A DNA stretch of 64,000 nt, taken from assembly GCA_016788885.1 (NCBI GenBank), contig JAEURX010000043.1, positions 43,854 through 107,853 on the forward strand, given 5' to 3'. The notes under the pieces are model-generated. The model had not been told where the DNA came from, ran no database searches, and worked only from the letters and a program-made list of their open reading frames with translations. Positions within the stretch are counted from its first letter, which is position 1, and each line of letters begins with the position of its first letter. Source of the DNA: Nitrospira sp. (GTDB lineage Bacteria > Nitrospirota > Nitrospiria > Nitrospirales > Nitrospiraceae). Both the position numbers and the translations under genes were made by a program. Below are positions 9,001 to 17,800 of the stretch, in pieces.

Positions 9001-9271
9001 CGACGTGCCGGACCAGAATGCGTCCCGACTTCAAGTACCGGCGGTACATGTCGCCGGAGAGGTAGCCGTTCCCGCCCAAAAACTGCTTGCCGCGGCGAAC
9101 CGTCTCGGTGAAGGGCAAATACTCCAAGCTGTGTAACGGATTGTGGTGGACGAACGTTCGCATGGGCCAGTACTGCGCGATGACCTCGCTGGCCAATCTG
9201 ATCGTGCCCCGCAATTCCATGCGGCGGGCTTCAAGATCGGTCTGGTCTGGTGAGGAGATCAGCGGATCCAT
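6005..9271 (-). CDS. dabA: DabA/MpsB (DUF2309), carbonic-anhydrase-like subunit of the inorganic-carbon transporter
   Basis: The cytoplasmic or peripheral subunit that is thought to hydrate CO2 vectorially with DabB, accumulating bicarbonate. The 1088-residue length fits the long DabA forms. Zinc ligands of the beta-carbonic-anhydrase-like site are visible: Cys504 and Asp506 in FCIDVRSE, His777 in FCAHGS, and Cys792 in DCGACGGN. The His-to-Cys spacing of 15 equals that of the characterised Halothiobacillus protein. There is no signal peptide or clear membrane helix. Its start (ATG 9271) overlaps the end of the second membrane-subunit gene by 13 bp. The gene is the third of a minus-strand operon. 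For an autotroph this would feed carbon fixation. Confidence 0.9.
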   Translation of the reverse strand: MDPLISSPDQTDLEARRMELRGTIRLASEVIAQYWPMRTFVHHNPLHSLEYLPFTETVRRGKQFLGGNGYLSGDMYRRYLKSGRILVRHVDDALVAQARPEEVDLGSCRIAHREVLRACLTHGLSHPTDEPLDRLMERAPDEEPIDALAERLVSFSTPNVQDLMAATIREDVSTLGRDLTLTSWCDRTVGSTIVAQINGELVKWCEAFLDEGHATWPMPERRQGLYAAWKHAAGKEWMTCGIDDSRRKIAALPEHPEDTVLECLEALEIPLEFRQDYLSLQLAALPGWAGFIKWRAEENDYAWQQAYPVGLVKFLAVRLWYVRELVQQVCQRELGIDGTYRAILRFMDQQPHAYYMRKEWVAGRLPASYAARVARLHAQTGPPQNSSLLAREWEQLTHHYQIEYGPRRERAAQRGMARRLLTLAQALELVPTLLMDAPLPALRQLLDWIDTFPESAHGPVWLTAFEAGYHEHLFGMLQRAPTKPQPAAPDHRPPVRPHSQTVFCIDVRSEPFRRHLESTGANDTYGFAGFFAVFIRYRAWGKEHETEQFPVIMRAKNEVREIPRSYLDHYISKHQSRAKLVHAGHTLLHDLKENVVTPYVMVESLGWFYALPMMAKTLVPALYKRLTTWVRRLFVPPIATILTVDKLAPAETEEMVVSEQRALIWKALRDQLGLHGSRVEAEFVEALRRRALDDDAPVDPYLTDAAKAVELSSEQLAAFLNDLRKHYRINRRAASRQKERITRTGFTLEEQVLTVETALRMMGLVRNFARLVLFCAHGSTTENNPFESALDCGACGGNEGKPNARALAAMANRPPVRERLAKRGIDIPSDTHFLAGQVDTTTDEVQLFDLEDAPPTHRKDVARLYDDLREAAQLTSQERCTRFPDVGVVLALNEASAHVAGRSADWSQVRPEWGLSGNTTFIIGRRELTKGLNLGGRVFLQSYDYREDPTDRWLEVLLTAPQVVAQWINMEHYFSAVDNEVYGSGSKIYHNVVGRIGIMAGPWSDLRLGLAWQTVMNDEVPYHEPMRLLTLVEASRARIEKLIARHEILQHFYHNEWVHLAALDPEDGSWYRYMPSGVWRRVRHPGDA

Positions 9272-10566
9272 GTGTTCCCCTGTGAGGCAGTCGACACGGG
9301 AGGCGTCGGCGCGTTCGATTCGAACAACCGGGAAGGCGCGGTCCCGAGCACTAACAACAAGAAGAGCAACAGCACAAGCGACATGAACTCGGTCTGGCGG
9401 AGGTCTTCGTAACGGACTTCCAGGCGCGCTCGACCGAACACGAGTTGTTGCACCAGTTCAATCTGATACCACGAGGCCGTGAGCCACACGAGCATGATGA
9501 TCGCGAAGGAGGCGGACGGCGTAAAGGTCGGCAGGAGCAGCATGCTCAAGAAGCCGGAAAATACGCCGAACGGCGGCATGCCCAGGGCTGCGAGCGCGAG
9601 CAGTGCGAGCAGCGTGCTGAAACGGGGCATGGGATAGGCCATGCCGCCGAGTGCTCGAAGATCGACGTCGCCGTACCGGGCTCGGATCGCGAACCAGGCC
9701 AGCAGCAGGCCGCTGGTGGCGAGCCCCACGGCGCTGAGATAGATCGTGGCCGGAATCGGCGCGGTTCCCGTATCGGCGACATACCACCAGAGCATGCCGA
9801 AGAAGGCCAGCGCGGCATAGGCCAGGCGCGGCAACGGTCGCGACTGAATCAATGCCCGCAGCGACCCGTAGACGGCACTCGCGAGGGCCAAAATCCCCAG
9901 GGTGCGGAGCACCGTGCCGGAGAGGGTCGGGAGAATGACCTGGAGATCGTGAAACCCGACCATGGGTAACAGCACGGCCAGGAACGCGGGGAGATTGCCC
10001 GGCAAGCCGCCCACCGTGGCGACGAAGCCGCTGTGGACCGGCAGCAGCGGGAAGAGCGTGGCGCAAGCCACCAGCGTGGCAATGTTCGAGGCCGGAGTGG
10101 GAAGCGTCAGGGCCAGGAGCGTCGCGATGAGGCCCAACGAGAATGACGAGAGTCCCCGCCAGGCGTCCGGTGCCGGATCGGGTTGATGCCGGTATAACAA
10201 AGCGGACAGGAGGATGAGCAACAGGAGCAGCAGGATGGCATGGGCGAGCCCCTGAGTGGTCAGGGTGCCCAGCCCCAGGCCCAGCAGAATGAGGGTCATG
10301 GGCCAGGCTGCACTTGTGTCGCGGTGCAGGGGCTGGCCGAGCAGCGACAGGCAGGCCGCCAGCGGCAGCAGGCAGAGAAAGGGCACGCCCGAGGCGGGTT
10401 CGCCCAGAACCAGAGCCGAGCCGATCACGGAGCAGAGGCTCGCCACAGTGGTCACCAGGGCAACCGTTTTCATCCGTGGAAGAGAGGCCTTCAAGAAAAC
10501 GGAGAGCCCCGCGCCAAGGATCGGCAGAGCGAGCAGCAGCCACGGTGCCATCCAGGCTCGCATCAC
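9259..10566 (-). CDS. Second proton-channel-like membrane subunit (NuoM/N-like, divergent) in the dab operon
   Basis: A 435-residue hydrophobic protein with about 12 predicted membrane helices. It resembles antiporter-type subunits of complex I/Mrp (PF00361-like), but the usual charged mid-membrane residues are hard to place. The central region with LPVHSGFVATVGGLPGNLPAFL corresponds to the conserved H-x-W-L/P-x-A region in altered form. It lies 58 bp after dabB and overlaps dabA by 13 bp, so it should be co-produced with them. Characterised two-subunit Dab systems lack it. GTG 10566 is preceded by GGAGG; ATG 10563 is the alternative start. Confidence 0.7.
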   Translation of the reverse strand: MMRAWMAPWLLLALPILGAGLSVFLKASLPRMKTVALVTTVASLCSVIGSALVLGEPASGVPFLCLLPLAACLSLLGQPLHRDTSAAWPMTLILLGLGLGTLTTQGLAHAILLLLLLILLSALLYRHQPDPAPDAWRGLSSFSLGLIATLLALTLPTPASNIATLVACATLFPLLPVHSGFVATVGGLPGNLPAFLAVLLPMVGFHDLQVILPTLSGTVLRTLGILALASAVYGSLRALIQSRPLPRLAYAALAFFGMLWWYVADTGTAPIPATIYLSAVGLATSGLLLAWFAIRARYGDVDLRALGGMAYPMPRFSTLLALLALAALGMPPFGVFSGFLSMLLLPTFTPSASFAIIMLVWLTASWYQIELVQQLVFGRARLEVRYEDLRQTEFMSLVLLLFLLLVLGTAPSRLFESNAPTPPVSTASQGNTWIR

Positions 10567-10624
10567 AACGGGCCTCCGACGACTACCCTCACACCCTGTC
10601 CGGGCGTGTTTGACAGGTGAGGGG

Positions 10625-12319
10625 TCACGACAGGCGTTTCTCCAGGCGATGGGCGACGCGAGTCACGAGGCGGCCGATATGTAGGTAGGCCTGATCAAGG
10701 TAGAGCCGGTTCGTGCACACGACATACAGTCGAACGAGCAAGGCCTCGATCCAGTGGGGAATGGTGATCGTACGGCCATGCGCGTGGGCATAGAGATAGA
10801 CCCAGCTCAGCACCGTCATCAGGGTGGTGCCGACGACCAAGCTGTCGAAGAGTCGCCCGGGAAGTGCCGCCGCCTTAAAGTAGGAGGCCACCTCTTCGGG
10901 GTTCGGGTACAAGAAGCGGGTGAAGCTCTCCACCGCAAACAGATAGGTGAAGACCACGATGACCAGGGTCACCAGCATGGCGGCAGAGACTTTCCACGAA
11001 GCCACGGCACGGATGCGCGTCAGCGAGAGGATGGCCTGCGACGAGGTGACCCAGATGAAAAACAGGAAAATGACGGTGCCTTGCGATTCGAGCAGCGGAA
11101 TTCTCAGGACACCGTGAGTGACCAGCAGGATGATCAGCGGCAACACCAACGTGGTGAAGAATCCGGTCGACCAAGTCAGGTTGGAGAACTCGCTCTCTTC
11201 CGCCTCCCGATCGAGGTGGGGAAACGACGGCTCCTGGCGGGCCTTATGGATGACATTGCCGCAATTGAGGAACACGGTGCCTTTGAACAGGCCATGTGCG
11301 ATCAGATGGAACACGGCGAGGGAAAAGGCGCCCAGGCCGCATTCCATGATCATGTAGCCCATCTGCCCGATGGTCGAAAAGCCCAGCGTTTTCTTGATGT
11401 CGTTTTGAGTCAACATCATGGTGGCGCCGAGGATGGCCGTCAGCATGCCGATGATGAAGACCACGTGTAACGTTGATGGACTCAGCCCGTACAGCGGGGC
11501 GAGCCGGTTGAGCAGAAATCCTCCGGCATTGATGATGCCCGCGTGTAACAGGGCGTGGATCGGCGTCGGGGCGTAGAGGGAGCGGGGCAGCCAGGTGTGA
11601 ATCGGGAACTGGGCCGACTTGCCCATTGCGCCGCCGAAAATAAGCAACGTCACGGCGGTCACGCCGTTCATCTCCCAACCCAGTTCGGGCCAGATGAAGA
11701 GCGTGATGGGCGTCTCCGCGGCGCGTGTAAACAAGGTCTGAAACTCGAACGTGCCGTACAACGAATAGGCTAGGACAATGCCTGCGAGGAAGGCGGCATC
11801 GCTGAGCCGCAACATGGTGAACGTATTGGCGGCGCCGGAGAGGGTGGCGGCGTGGCCGTGATTGTGGGCCAGAAGAAACAGGAGCCAGGAGAGAATTTGC
11901 CAGAAGATGAACAGCATCACCAGATTCGCGCTGGAAACCATGCAGAGCAGGACCGCGGTCGTGAGGCCCAACATGCCCAGATATCGCCGATACCCGCGAT
12001 CCTGATACATGTACCCCATGGAATAGCGATAAATGAGCGTGGTTACGCCGGTGATGAGGACCATCATGACGGCACTGAGCCGGTCAATGTAGAAGCCGAT
12101 CGGGAAGGCGAGATTGGAGATGGCCGCCGGATCGTACCACTGAATAGTGACCGGCCCACCGGAGGTCACCAGCGCGAGGGTGAGGAGGGCACCCAAGAAC
12201 GACGCGACGATCGGGAGGAGCCCGGCCCGCGCATTCTGGTCCTGTTCGGCGCGGTCGCCGGTCATCACGATGAAGGCCGTCAGCAACGGCAACAACGGGA
12301 CGAGGACGAGGAAAGACAT
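10625..12319 (-). CDS. dabB: DabB/MpsA, NuoL-like membrane subunit
   Basis: A 564-residue polytopic membrane protein of the NuoL/MrpA-type proton-conducting family with about 14 helices. Signature segments are the GGAMGKSAQFPIHTWLP and HALLHAGIINAGGFLLNR regions, which hold the conserved Lys and His of the ion path, and QNDIKKTLGFSTIGQMGYM. In DAB systems it couples cation flow to the CO2-hydrating DabA; in Staphylococcus the homologue is MpsA. It lacks the long lateral helix of true NuoL. It is the first gene of the operon, started at ATG 12319 with GAGGG five bases before. A terminator-like hairpin lies just upstream (12341-12392). Confidence 0.88.
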   Translation of the reverse strand: MSFLVLVPLLPLLTAFIVMTGDRAEQDQNARAGLLPIVASFLGALLTLALVTSGGPVTIQWYDPAAISNLAFPIGFYIDRLSAVMMVLITGVTTLIYRYSMGYMYQDRGYRRYLGMLGLTTAVLLCMVSSANLVMLFIFWQILSWLLFLLAHNHGHAATLSGAANTFTMLRLSDAAFLAGIVLAYSLYGTFEFQTLFTRAAETPITLFIWPELGWEMNGVTAVTLLIFGGAMGKSAQFPIHTWLPRSLYAPTPIHALLHAGIINAGGFLLNRLAPLYGLSPSTLHVVFIIGMLTAILGATMMLTQNDIKKTLGFSTIGQMGYMIMECGLGAFSLAVFHLIAHGLFKGTVFLNCGNVIHKARQEPSFPHLDREAEESEFSNLTWSTGFFTTLVLPLIILLVTHGVLRIPLLESQGTVIFLFFIWVTSSQAILSLTRIRAVASWKVSAAMLVTLVIVVFTYLFAVESFTRFLYPNPEEVASYFKAAALPGRLFDSLVVGTTLMTVLSWVYLYAHAHGRTITIPHWIEALLVRLYVVCTNRLYLDQAYLHIGRLVTRVAHRLEKRLS

Positions 12320-12340
12320 GCCGACCCTCTATGATCCATG

Positions 12341-12392
12341 AAAAGAAAAAGGCCAGCCGACGGTCCTTGCAACAAGGAACCAACGACTGGCC
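12341..12392 (-). terminator. Terminator-like hairpin in the dab leader (possible attenuator)
   Basis: On the minus strand a stem of about 19 bp with few mismatches (arms 12373-12392 and 12351-12369, CAA-type loop) runs directly into TTTTTCTTTT (12350-12341). The dabB Shine-Dalgarno and ATG follow about 12 and 22 bases later. A rho-independent stop here would lie between any upstream promoter and the operon, which is the arrangement of transcription attenuation. The rest of the 373-bp divergent interval 12320-12692 holds a promoter for the opposite gene and no other ORF that I trust. Confidence 0.6.
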
Positions 12393-12616
12393 TGCACTGT
12401 CCCCGGCCTTTCCCAACAGGGAAACACCGGCAAGACCCTACTGCCTGTCTCATTGCATGACTGGTGTGGGTCCGGGCCGCGCACGAATCACGACCTTTCG
12501 TCGGCACCACCGGAAAACTCCGGTAGATGTAGCCGTGCATCCCCCGTAATTGCAAGCGAAAAGTCGGCGAACCCGGAGGGTGAGCGTGGCCCTGTTCGAG
12601 GCGGGGCGGAGGGGGG

Positions 12617-12646
12617 TTGGAGTGGGGAAGCAGCCGCGACTATAAT
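12617..12646 (+). promoter_or_regulatory. Promoter of the mpsC-like gene
   Basis: TTGGAG (12617-12622), an 18-bp spacer and a perfect TATAAT (12641-12646), about 46 bp upstream of the GTG start at 12693. The -35 is weak. Confidence 0.5.
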
Positions 12647-12692
12647 CCGTCCGACCATCGCGCAGACTCACACGAAAAGGATAGCAGGAACC

Positions 12693-13055
12693 GTGGCCAG
12701 TAAGGGTGAAAAAGAAGCCGCCGTTCGGACGGCGATCATCAAATTTGAGCAGGAATTCCTGGGCCGCGGTCCGGACGAGGTGCGGGTGTTCATTGTGCGC
12801 GATATGCTCGTCGTGCGCTTGAAGGGAGTGCTGACGCCGGCCGAGCGGCAATTGGCCAAGACGGCGGAAGGCATTGATATGGTGAAACGCCTCCGCCAGA
12901 ACCTGATCGCACAAGGGCGGGAACGCCTGTGCGAACAAGTCGCGGAACTGATCGGAGCCAAGATCACGGCGCTCTTCACGGATATCGATACCGTCGTGGG
13001 TGAGCGCATTTTTGTCTTTACGTTGGAGTCCGACCTGGAAGCCAACTTCCGGTGA
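12693..13055 (+). CDS. MpsC-like protein (DUF2294)
   Basis: A 120-residue soluble protein of the DUF2294/MpsC family: the FLGRGPDEVRVFIVRDMLVV opening, the GVLTPAERQLA segment, and the TALFTDIDTVVGERIFVFTLE ending. The family is encoded with DabA/DabB (MpsB/MpsA) in Firmicutes, such as staphylococcal mpsABC and the Bacillus ybc region, though its biochemical role is unclear. Here it is divergent from dabB, sharing the intergenic region. GTG 12693 is chosen because the conserved domain begins right after it and AGGA lies a few bases upstream; a longer upstream reading frame is not conserved-looking. It supports reading the locus as a complete Mps/Dab system. Confidence 0.75.
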   Translation: MASKGEKEAAVRTAIIKFEQEFLGRGPDEVRVFIVRDMLVVRLKGVLTPAERQLAKTAEGIDMVKRLRQNLIAQGRERLCEQVAELIGAKITALFTDIDTVVGERIFVFTLESDLEANFR

Positions 13056-13101
13056 CGGGGAGAAAGGATAGGCCGGCATCCTGCGGACCGGCGTCGAGGA
13101 T

Positions 13102-14577
13102 ATGACTCTCCACACGCTAGAAACCCTCCGCTTCGATAATCGCTACGCGCGATTGCCGGAAGCCTTTTATGCCAAGGTGAATCCCACTCCCTTCAGCAGT
13201 GCACCGTTCCTGATCAGTGCGAACCGGATGGCCATGGAGTTGCTCGACCTGGACTCGCGCGAAGCGACGAGATCGGAATTCGCCGGGGTGTTCGGCGGCA
13301 GCCTGCTGGTGCCGGGGATGGAACCACTGGCCATGCTGTATTCCGGTCATCAGTTCGGGGTGTATGTGCCTCAGCTCGGCGATGGGCGGGCGATTCTCCT
13401 GGGAGAAGTCCTCAACGAGCGCGGCGAGCGGTGGGATCTGCATCTGAAAGGCGCGGGCATGACCCCGTTTTCCCGCGACGGAGACGGGCGTTCGGTGCTG
13501 CGGTCGGCCATCCGCGAATACCTCTGCTGCGAAGCGATGCATGGCCTCGGCATTCCGACGACGCGCGCCCTCTGCCTGGTCGGCAGCGACGAGAAGGTCT
13601 ACCGCGAGCAGGTGGAAACCGGCGCGACTATCGTCCGGATGGCGCCGTCGCATGTGCGGTTCGGGAGTTTTGAAATCTTCTATTACCGGAAGCAGCATGA
13701 GCATCTTCAGCGATTAGCCGACCACGTGATCGAGTCGCATTTCCCCCATCTGGCGTCGACCGCCGACAAGTATCTCCGTTTCTTTGCAGAAGTGGTCGAG
13801 CGCACGGCGGCACTCATTGCGCAGTGGCAGGCGGTGGGGTGGTCGCATGGCGTGTTGAACACCGACAACATGTCGATTCTTGGGCTGACGCTGGACTACG
13901 GTCCTTATGGGTTCATGGACGACTACGACCCGGGCTTTATCTGCAACCACTCGGACTATAACGGGCGCTATGCCTTCAATCAGCAGCCGTACATCGGTTT
14001 GTGGAACCTGAGTTGCCTCGCACAAACCCTGTTGCCCTTCGTGCCCAAAGAGGAACTCAAGGCCGTCTTGGACAGCTATCAGGAGACGATCGATCGGTTC
14101 TATCGAGCTCGCATGTCGAACAAAGCGGGATTTGCGGAGGAGCGTGCTGAGGATCCCGCTCTGCTGGACGAACTGAAATCGCTCATGGCCGGCAGCCGCG
14201 TGGATTACACGATCTTCTGGCGCGAGCTTGGCGCCTTCTCATCCGAGCCTGGTGCGAAGAACGAACGGCTGCGGGAACACTTCCTCAGTCCTGAGCAGTT
14301 CGATGTCTGGGCCGCTCGATATCGGGAACGGTTGCACGCTGAGCAGAGCCGCGACGAAGAACGGCGTGTCCGGATGGATCGCGTCAACCCGAAGTACGTG
14401 TTGCGCAACTATCTCGCGCAAGGAGCCATCGAGAAGGCTCAGCAGAAGGACTATGCCGAGATCGACCGCCTGCTCACCTTGCTCCAGGATCCGTACACGG
14501 ATCACCCCGACATGAATTCCTACGCGGCCGCTCCGCCGAACTGGGGCAAACATCTCAGTGTGAGCTGCTCGTCATAG
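13102..14577 (+). CDS. selO: Protein adenylyltransferase SelO (YdiU family)
   Basis: A pseudokinase-fold enzyme that transfers AMP from ATP to protein Ser/Thr/Tyr; in E. coli it modifies redox-related proteins during oxidative stress. At 491 residues it has the usual bacterial length. Visible signatures are YSGHQFGVYVPQLGDGRA, LHLKGAGMTPFSRDGDGRS (nucleotide-binding region), the catalytic HGVLNTDN stretch and DYGPYGFMDDYDP. The C-terminus VSCSS matches the conserved tail where eukaryotic SelO carries selenocysteine; here the codon is TGC, so it is a cysteine form. It follows the mpsC-like gene by 46 bp on the same strand and may be co-transcribed. Confidence 0.92.
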   Translation: MTLHTLETLRFDNRYARLPEAFYAKVNPTPFSSAPFLISANRMAMELLDLDSREATRSEFAGVFGGSLLVPGMEPLAMLYSGHQFGVYVPQLGDGRAILLGEVLNERGERWDLHLKGAGMTPFSRDGDGRSVLRSAIREYLCCEAMHGLGIPTTRALCLVGSDEKVYREQVETGATIVRMAPSHVRFGSFEIFYYRKQHEHLQRLADHVIESHFPHLASTADKYLRFFAEVVERTAALIAQWQAVGWSHGVLNTDNMSILGLTLDYGPYGFMDDYDPGFICNHSDYNGRYAFNQQPYIGLWNLSCLAQTLLPFVPKEELKAVLDSYQETIDRFYRARMSNKAGFAEERAEDPALLDELKSLMAGSRVDYTIFWRELGAFSSEPGAKNERLREHFLSPEQFDVWAARYRERLHAEQSRDEERRVRMDRVNPKYVLRNYLAQGAIEKAQQKDYAEIDRLLTLLQDPYTDHPDMNSYAAAPPNWGKHLSVSCSS

Positions 14578-14620
14578 CGGTTCATCTTCACGCGCCATTG
14601 TCCTCACTAGCTATGCCACG

Positions 14621-14658
14621 GTATCCAATTGGATACGGCTCTGTATCCTCGTCGATAC
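14621..14658. promoter_or_regulatory. Paired GTATC-N6-GATAC dyads (enhancer-like) upstream of the large membrane protein
   Basis: 14621-14636 is GTATCCAATTGGATAC, a perfect 16-bp palindrome. 14643-14658 is GTATC-CTCGTC-GATAC. They start 22 bp apart, two helical turns, so both face the same side. They lie about 105-130 bp before the predicted sigma-54 start, a typical distance for enhancer-binding activators. The same dyad occurs before the M4 protease gene. Confidence 0.65.
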
Positions 14659-14730
14659 GACAAGAGCCCGTGGCCGTCTCAGTTTGCGCATACACCCCAT
14701 CAATTATCTTGCCGTTCTCATACTACGTAG

Positions 14731-14747
14731 TTGGCATGAGAGATGCT
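14731..14747 (+). promoter_or_regulatory. Sigma-54-like promoter of the large membrane protein gene
   Basis: TTGGCATGAGAGATGCT: GG at 14733-14734 and GC at 14745-14746 with exactly 10 bases between. It differs from the extended consensus YTGGCACG-N4-TTGCW at only two positions. The predicted start is near 14758, about 52 bases before ATG 14810. Confidence 0.6.
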
Positions 14748-14809
14748 GCATTTACGTAGAGTCAACGAAGTCACCCTCAGCCTTGGTCGATCGGAGCAAG
14801 GGACTGCGT

Positions 14810-17800
14810 ATGGCGTTCAAGGGAGACGATTCCACCCTATCCTTGGCCACGACGGTCACCTTGGCCCTCGCCGTGGCTGCCATGGTGTTCACGAAGAACC
14901 CGCTGCAGAGTTCAAGGCCGCCGAGCATGGGCACGGGATTGCACCAAACGACTGAAGAGCTGAAAGTCCCGGCCAGGCTCTGGGAGGATCCCTTCACGGC
15001 AGTCGAAAGGGCGTCGGATGCGAACAAGCAATTCTCCGTCCTTGCCATCGACCGAAGGAGCATCGAGCTGGGAACTGTGGCGGTGAGTCCTCAATCACCC
15101 CGCATCACTGGTTTGGACAGCTTGCACCGGAGAATCCGGGACATTGATGCGCTTGGTGAACGAATCCTGACATTGGTGGTGATGACCCAAGACGGATCCT
15201 CGGTTGAAGCAGTGGAAAACCGTATCCGTGACCGATATGCCGTAGCTGCCGCACTGGAAGTGGGGTGTTTCGCCCCGGAGAAAGATGAGTGGTTGTCGTA
15301 CTTCACCTGGAACTATCACATTCCCTCACGGAACCCAGCGAACGAGAGCAAGCTCCTTCCGCAATCCACGCCCTATGAGTGGTACAGTCGGAGCCCGATC
15401 GGGTTGTGCCATGGATCGAACGAGCTGTTCGAAGAGATCCGTCATGTGTTGGTCCTCTGGGTGAAAGCGGAGGAAGACGAGGGGACAACGCTTACGCGTA
15501 TCGATTCGTTGCTCTACTGGATCAAGCCCAGTGGTGCTATGGCAACGAAACTCGTGGGTCCTCGTAGCTCGGCAGATTTTCGGGCAATACTCAAAGAAAT
15601 CGAACGGACAGCCAGTAGTTCTGAAGGTGCGCGGGCGCATTATCGTTGGCAAGATGACAACGGTACCCTAGAGTTCTACTCCCCCTGGGCCACCGCCATG
15701 CCCGGTCTGCTGTCCTATTTATCTGGGCTTGAAGGTGTGAACGATAAGCGAGACTGCCGTTCCTATGTCGCATGCAAGCAAGTGTTTGAGGGGCTGCTGA
15801 CGGCGGCTGGTCTGGTTCTCTCCTATCGCGTCACCAGTGACGACGTCCTCCTCGAGTCCCTCGTGAAGGAGCTTCACAGGCGGCAGGTCGCGATTGAACA
15901 TGACAGGATCGCGCTCATCGGAGAGTGGGATTCGTTCTATGCCCGAGCCCTTCCGCTCACCTTCGCTGCCGCGGCCTGTCAGTATGTCGGCAAGTGTCCC
16001 AGTCTTGAAGAGGGAATCGATGATCTCCTCGCCGGCAAGCGGTCACTCGGTGAGTTCAACATCTTGCAATATAGTTATCTGAGTGGTTTGGATGGTGACG
16101 CCTCAGATGATCGGGCCAGGCGCAGCAAGGTTAAGGAGGGTAGTAAGGAGAAGGACAAAGAGAAAGCGGAAGGCAAGGAGCGATTCCGCGATATCGACTC
16201 CTACGAGCGGCCGGAAGGCCAGGCGCAACTCGATTATGTGCGGCGTCTTGTGGCTCGTATCAAGGCCGAGTCTCAAGACAGTGGTTCTGCCGGCGATCGA
16301 TCGACCGAAGCGAAGAGGGGACAGCTCAAGGCCATCGGAATTCTTGGACGCGATACCTACGATGCGCTCCTGATACTCCAGGCGGTGCGAGAGCAATTTC
16401 CGAACACTCTGTTCTTTGCGACCGATCTGGATGCTCGGTATTTTCACGAGGATGAACAGAAATGGACGCGCAACCTCATCGTGGTTTCCCAGTTCGGTTT
16501 GCAGCTTGGGTCTTCGTTGCAACAGAGTATCCCGCCGTTCCGCAACTCGCTCCAAACCTCTGCGTTTTTCGCGGTGCTGCAAGCGATTGGTCGAATAACG
16601 TCCCAGGGAGCGAACGGCCTTGTTCCGCCCCGAATCTTCGAAATCGGGCGCCATGGTGCGGTCGATCTAAGCCTTGATCATCCAGGGGAAGGCTTGCGAA
16701 GGATCCACCCGGTCAGAACAGATGTCGATCCCAGCACAGGAGGACTCAGCCTACCGCCCAGAATCGGCCTCCTCTGGATAGTGGGGTTGGTCTTGGTTTT
16801 TCTGGCACTCTGGGGATATGGACGTCTTTGGAACTGGTTGGCGGCGCAAGAGGAACGAAACCCGACGCAGCGCCGTCTTCTCAGGATACAGCGTGGTTCC
16901 TGGATCCTTATTCCCGTCATCCTGGCTCTTGTGGTGTGGTGTCAACTTCTCCACTTCCCTTATGCCGAAGATGAGCCATTTTCCTGGTCTGATGGTGTGA
17001 GCATTTGGCCCACGGAAGCGCTGCGACTCTTGTCCATCTTCCTGTGCATGGTATTCCTGATCAAGGGCCACGTCGATTCGGTTCGCAATATCGACGAACT
17101 CACGAACTCCTTCTTCTACCATGTAGCTCGCCAGCCCAAAGACAGCGGATGGCGCAATGCACTGAAAGGATTCTGGGGCGATCTGAATTGGATGTTTCAC
17201 GGTTCGACTCGGGACTATCCTGGCACCGTCAGCGCCCTATGGACGCGTTACCGCCAAGCGCACATGTGGCTTCCGCGCGCGGGACGGATCACTCTCGGCT
17301 TAGTCTTCTATTTTACTCTAATCTTGCCTCTGTGCTTGTTCATGAACGGTGGGGAGCTGCGGCTCTTCGTGCCCTGTCGAGGCACATTCAGCTGTTCCGC
17401 CGACAGGGTGTTTATAGGTTTGAGTGTCCTGTCGTTTCTGGCCTTGAATGTCGCCGTGCTGGATGCAGTGATTCTCTGCACCAAGTGGATCCAGGAAATG
17501 CCGGCCGCCGAGGGGTTGAATGAAATGCAACAGATCCGCCTCATCGTCGAGAGAACCAGAATCGTCAATCGCCGGATCCTCTACCCGTTTTTGGTACTCT
17601 TCCTTTTGATCGCCGCCCGGAGCCATTATTTTGACCATTGGGACTTTCCACCAGTGCTCATTCTGGTATTGACCGTCAATAGTCTTGTGGCTCTTGCCAG
17701 TGCCAGCCTGTTATACCTGGCGGCTATGCAAGCCAAACGGCGGATTCTTGCGCCTCTACAACAGCGGCTCGACCGTCTTGCCCAAGGGCCCGTTCAAGCG

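Noticed and set aside
8033..9136. 367-residue plus-strand frame
   Set aside because: Antisense shadow of dabA; no recognisable domain.
9458..10543. 361-residue minus-strand frame overlapping the second dab membrane subunit
   Set aside because: Arg/Pro/Gly-rich composition with no membrane helices; the overlapping frame is a coherent polytopic protein.
14563..14577. Selenocysteine at the SelO C-terminus
   Set aside because: The codon in VSCSS is TGC, an ordinary cysteine; the frame ends at TAG.
14670..14690. TGGCC-N7-TTTGC as a sigma-54 promoter for the large membrane protein
   Set aside because: The GG to GC distance is 12 bases instead of 10; the site at 14731-14747 has correct spacing and a better match.
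14684..14809. 42-residue N-terminal extension of the large membrane protein
   Set aside because: It would cross the sigma-54-like promoter, has no Shine-Dalgarno, and ATG 14810 has one directly before a membrane helix.
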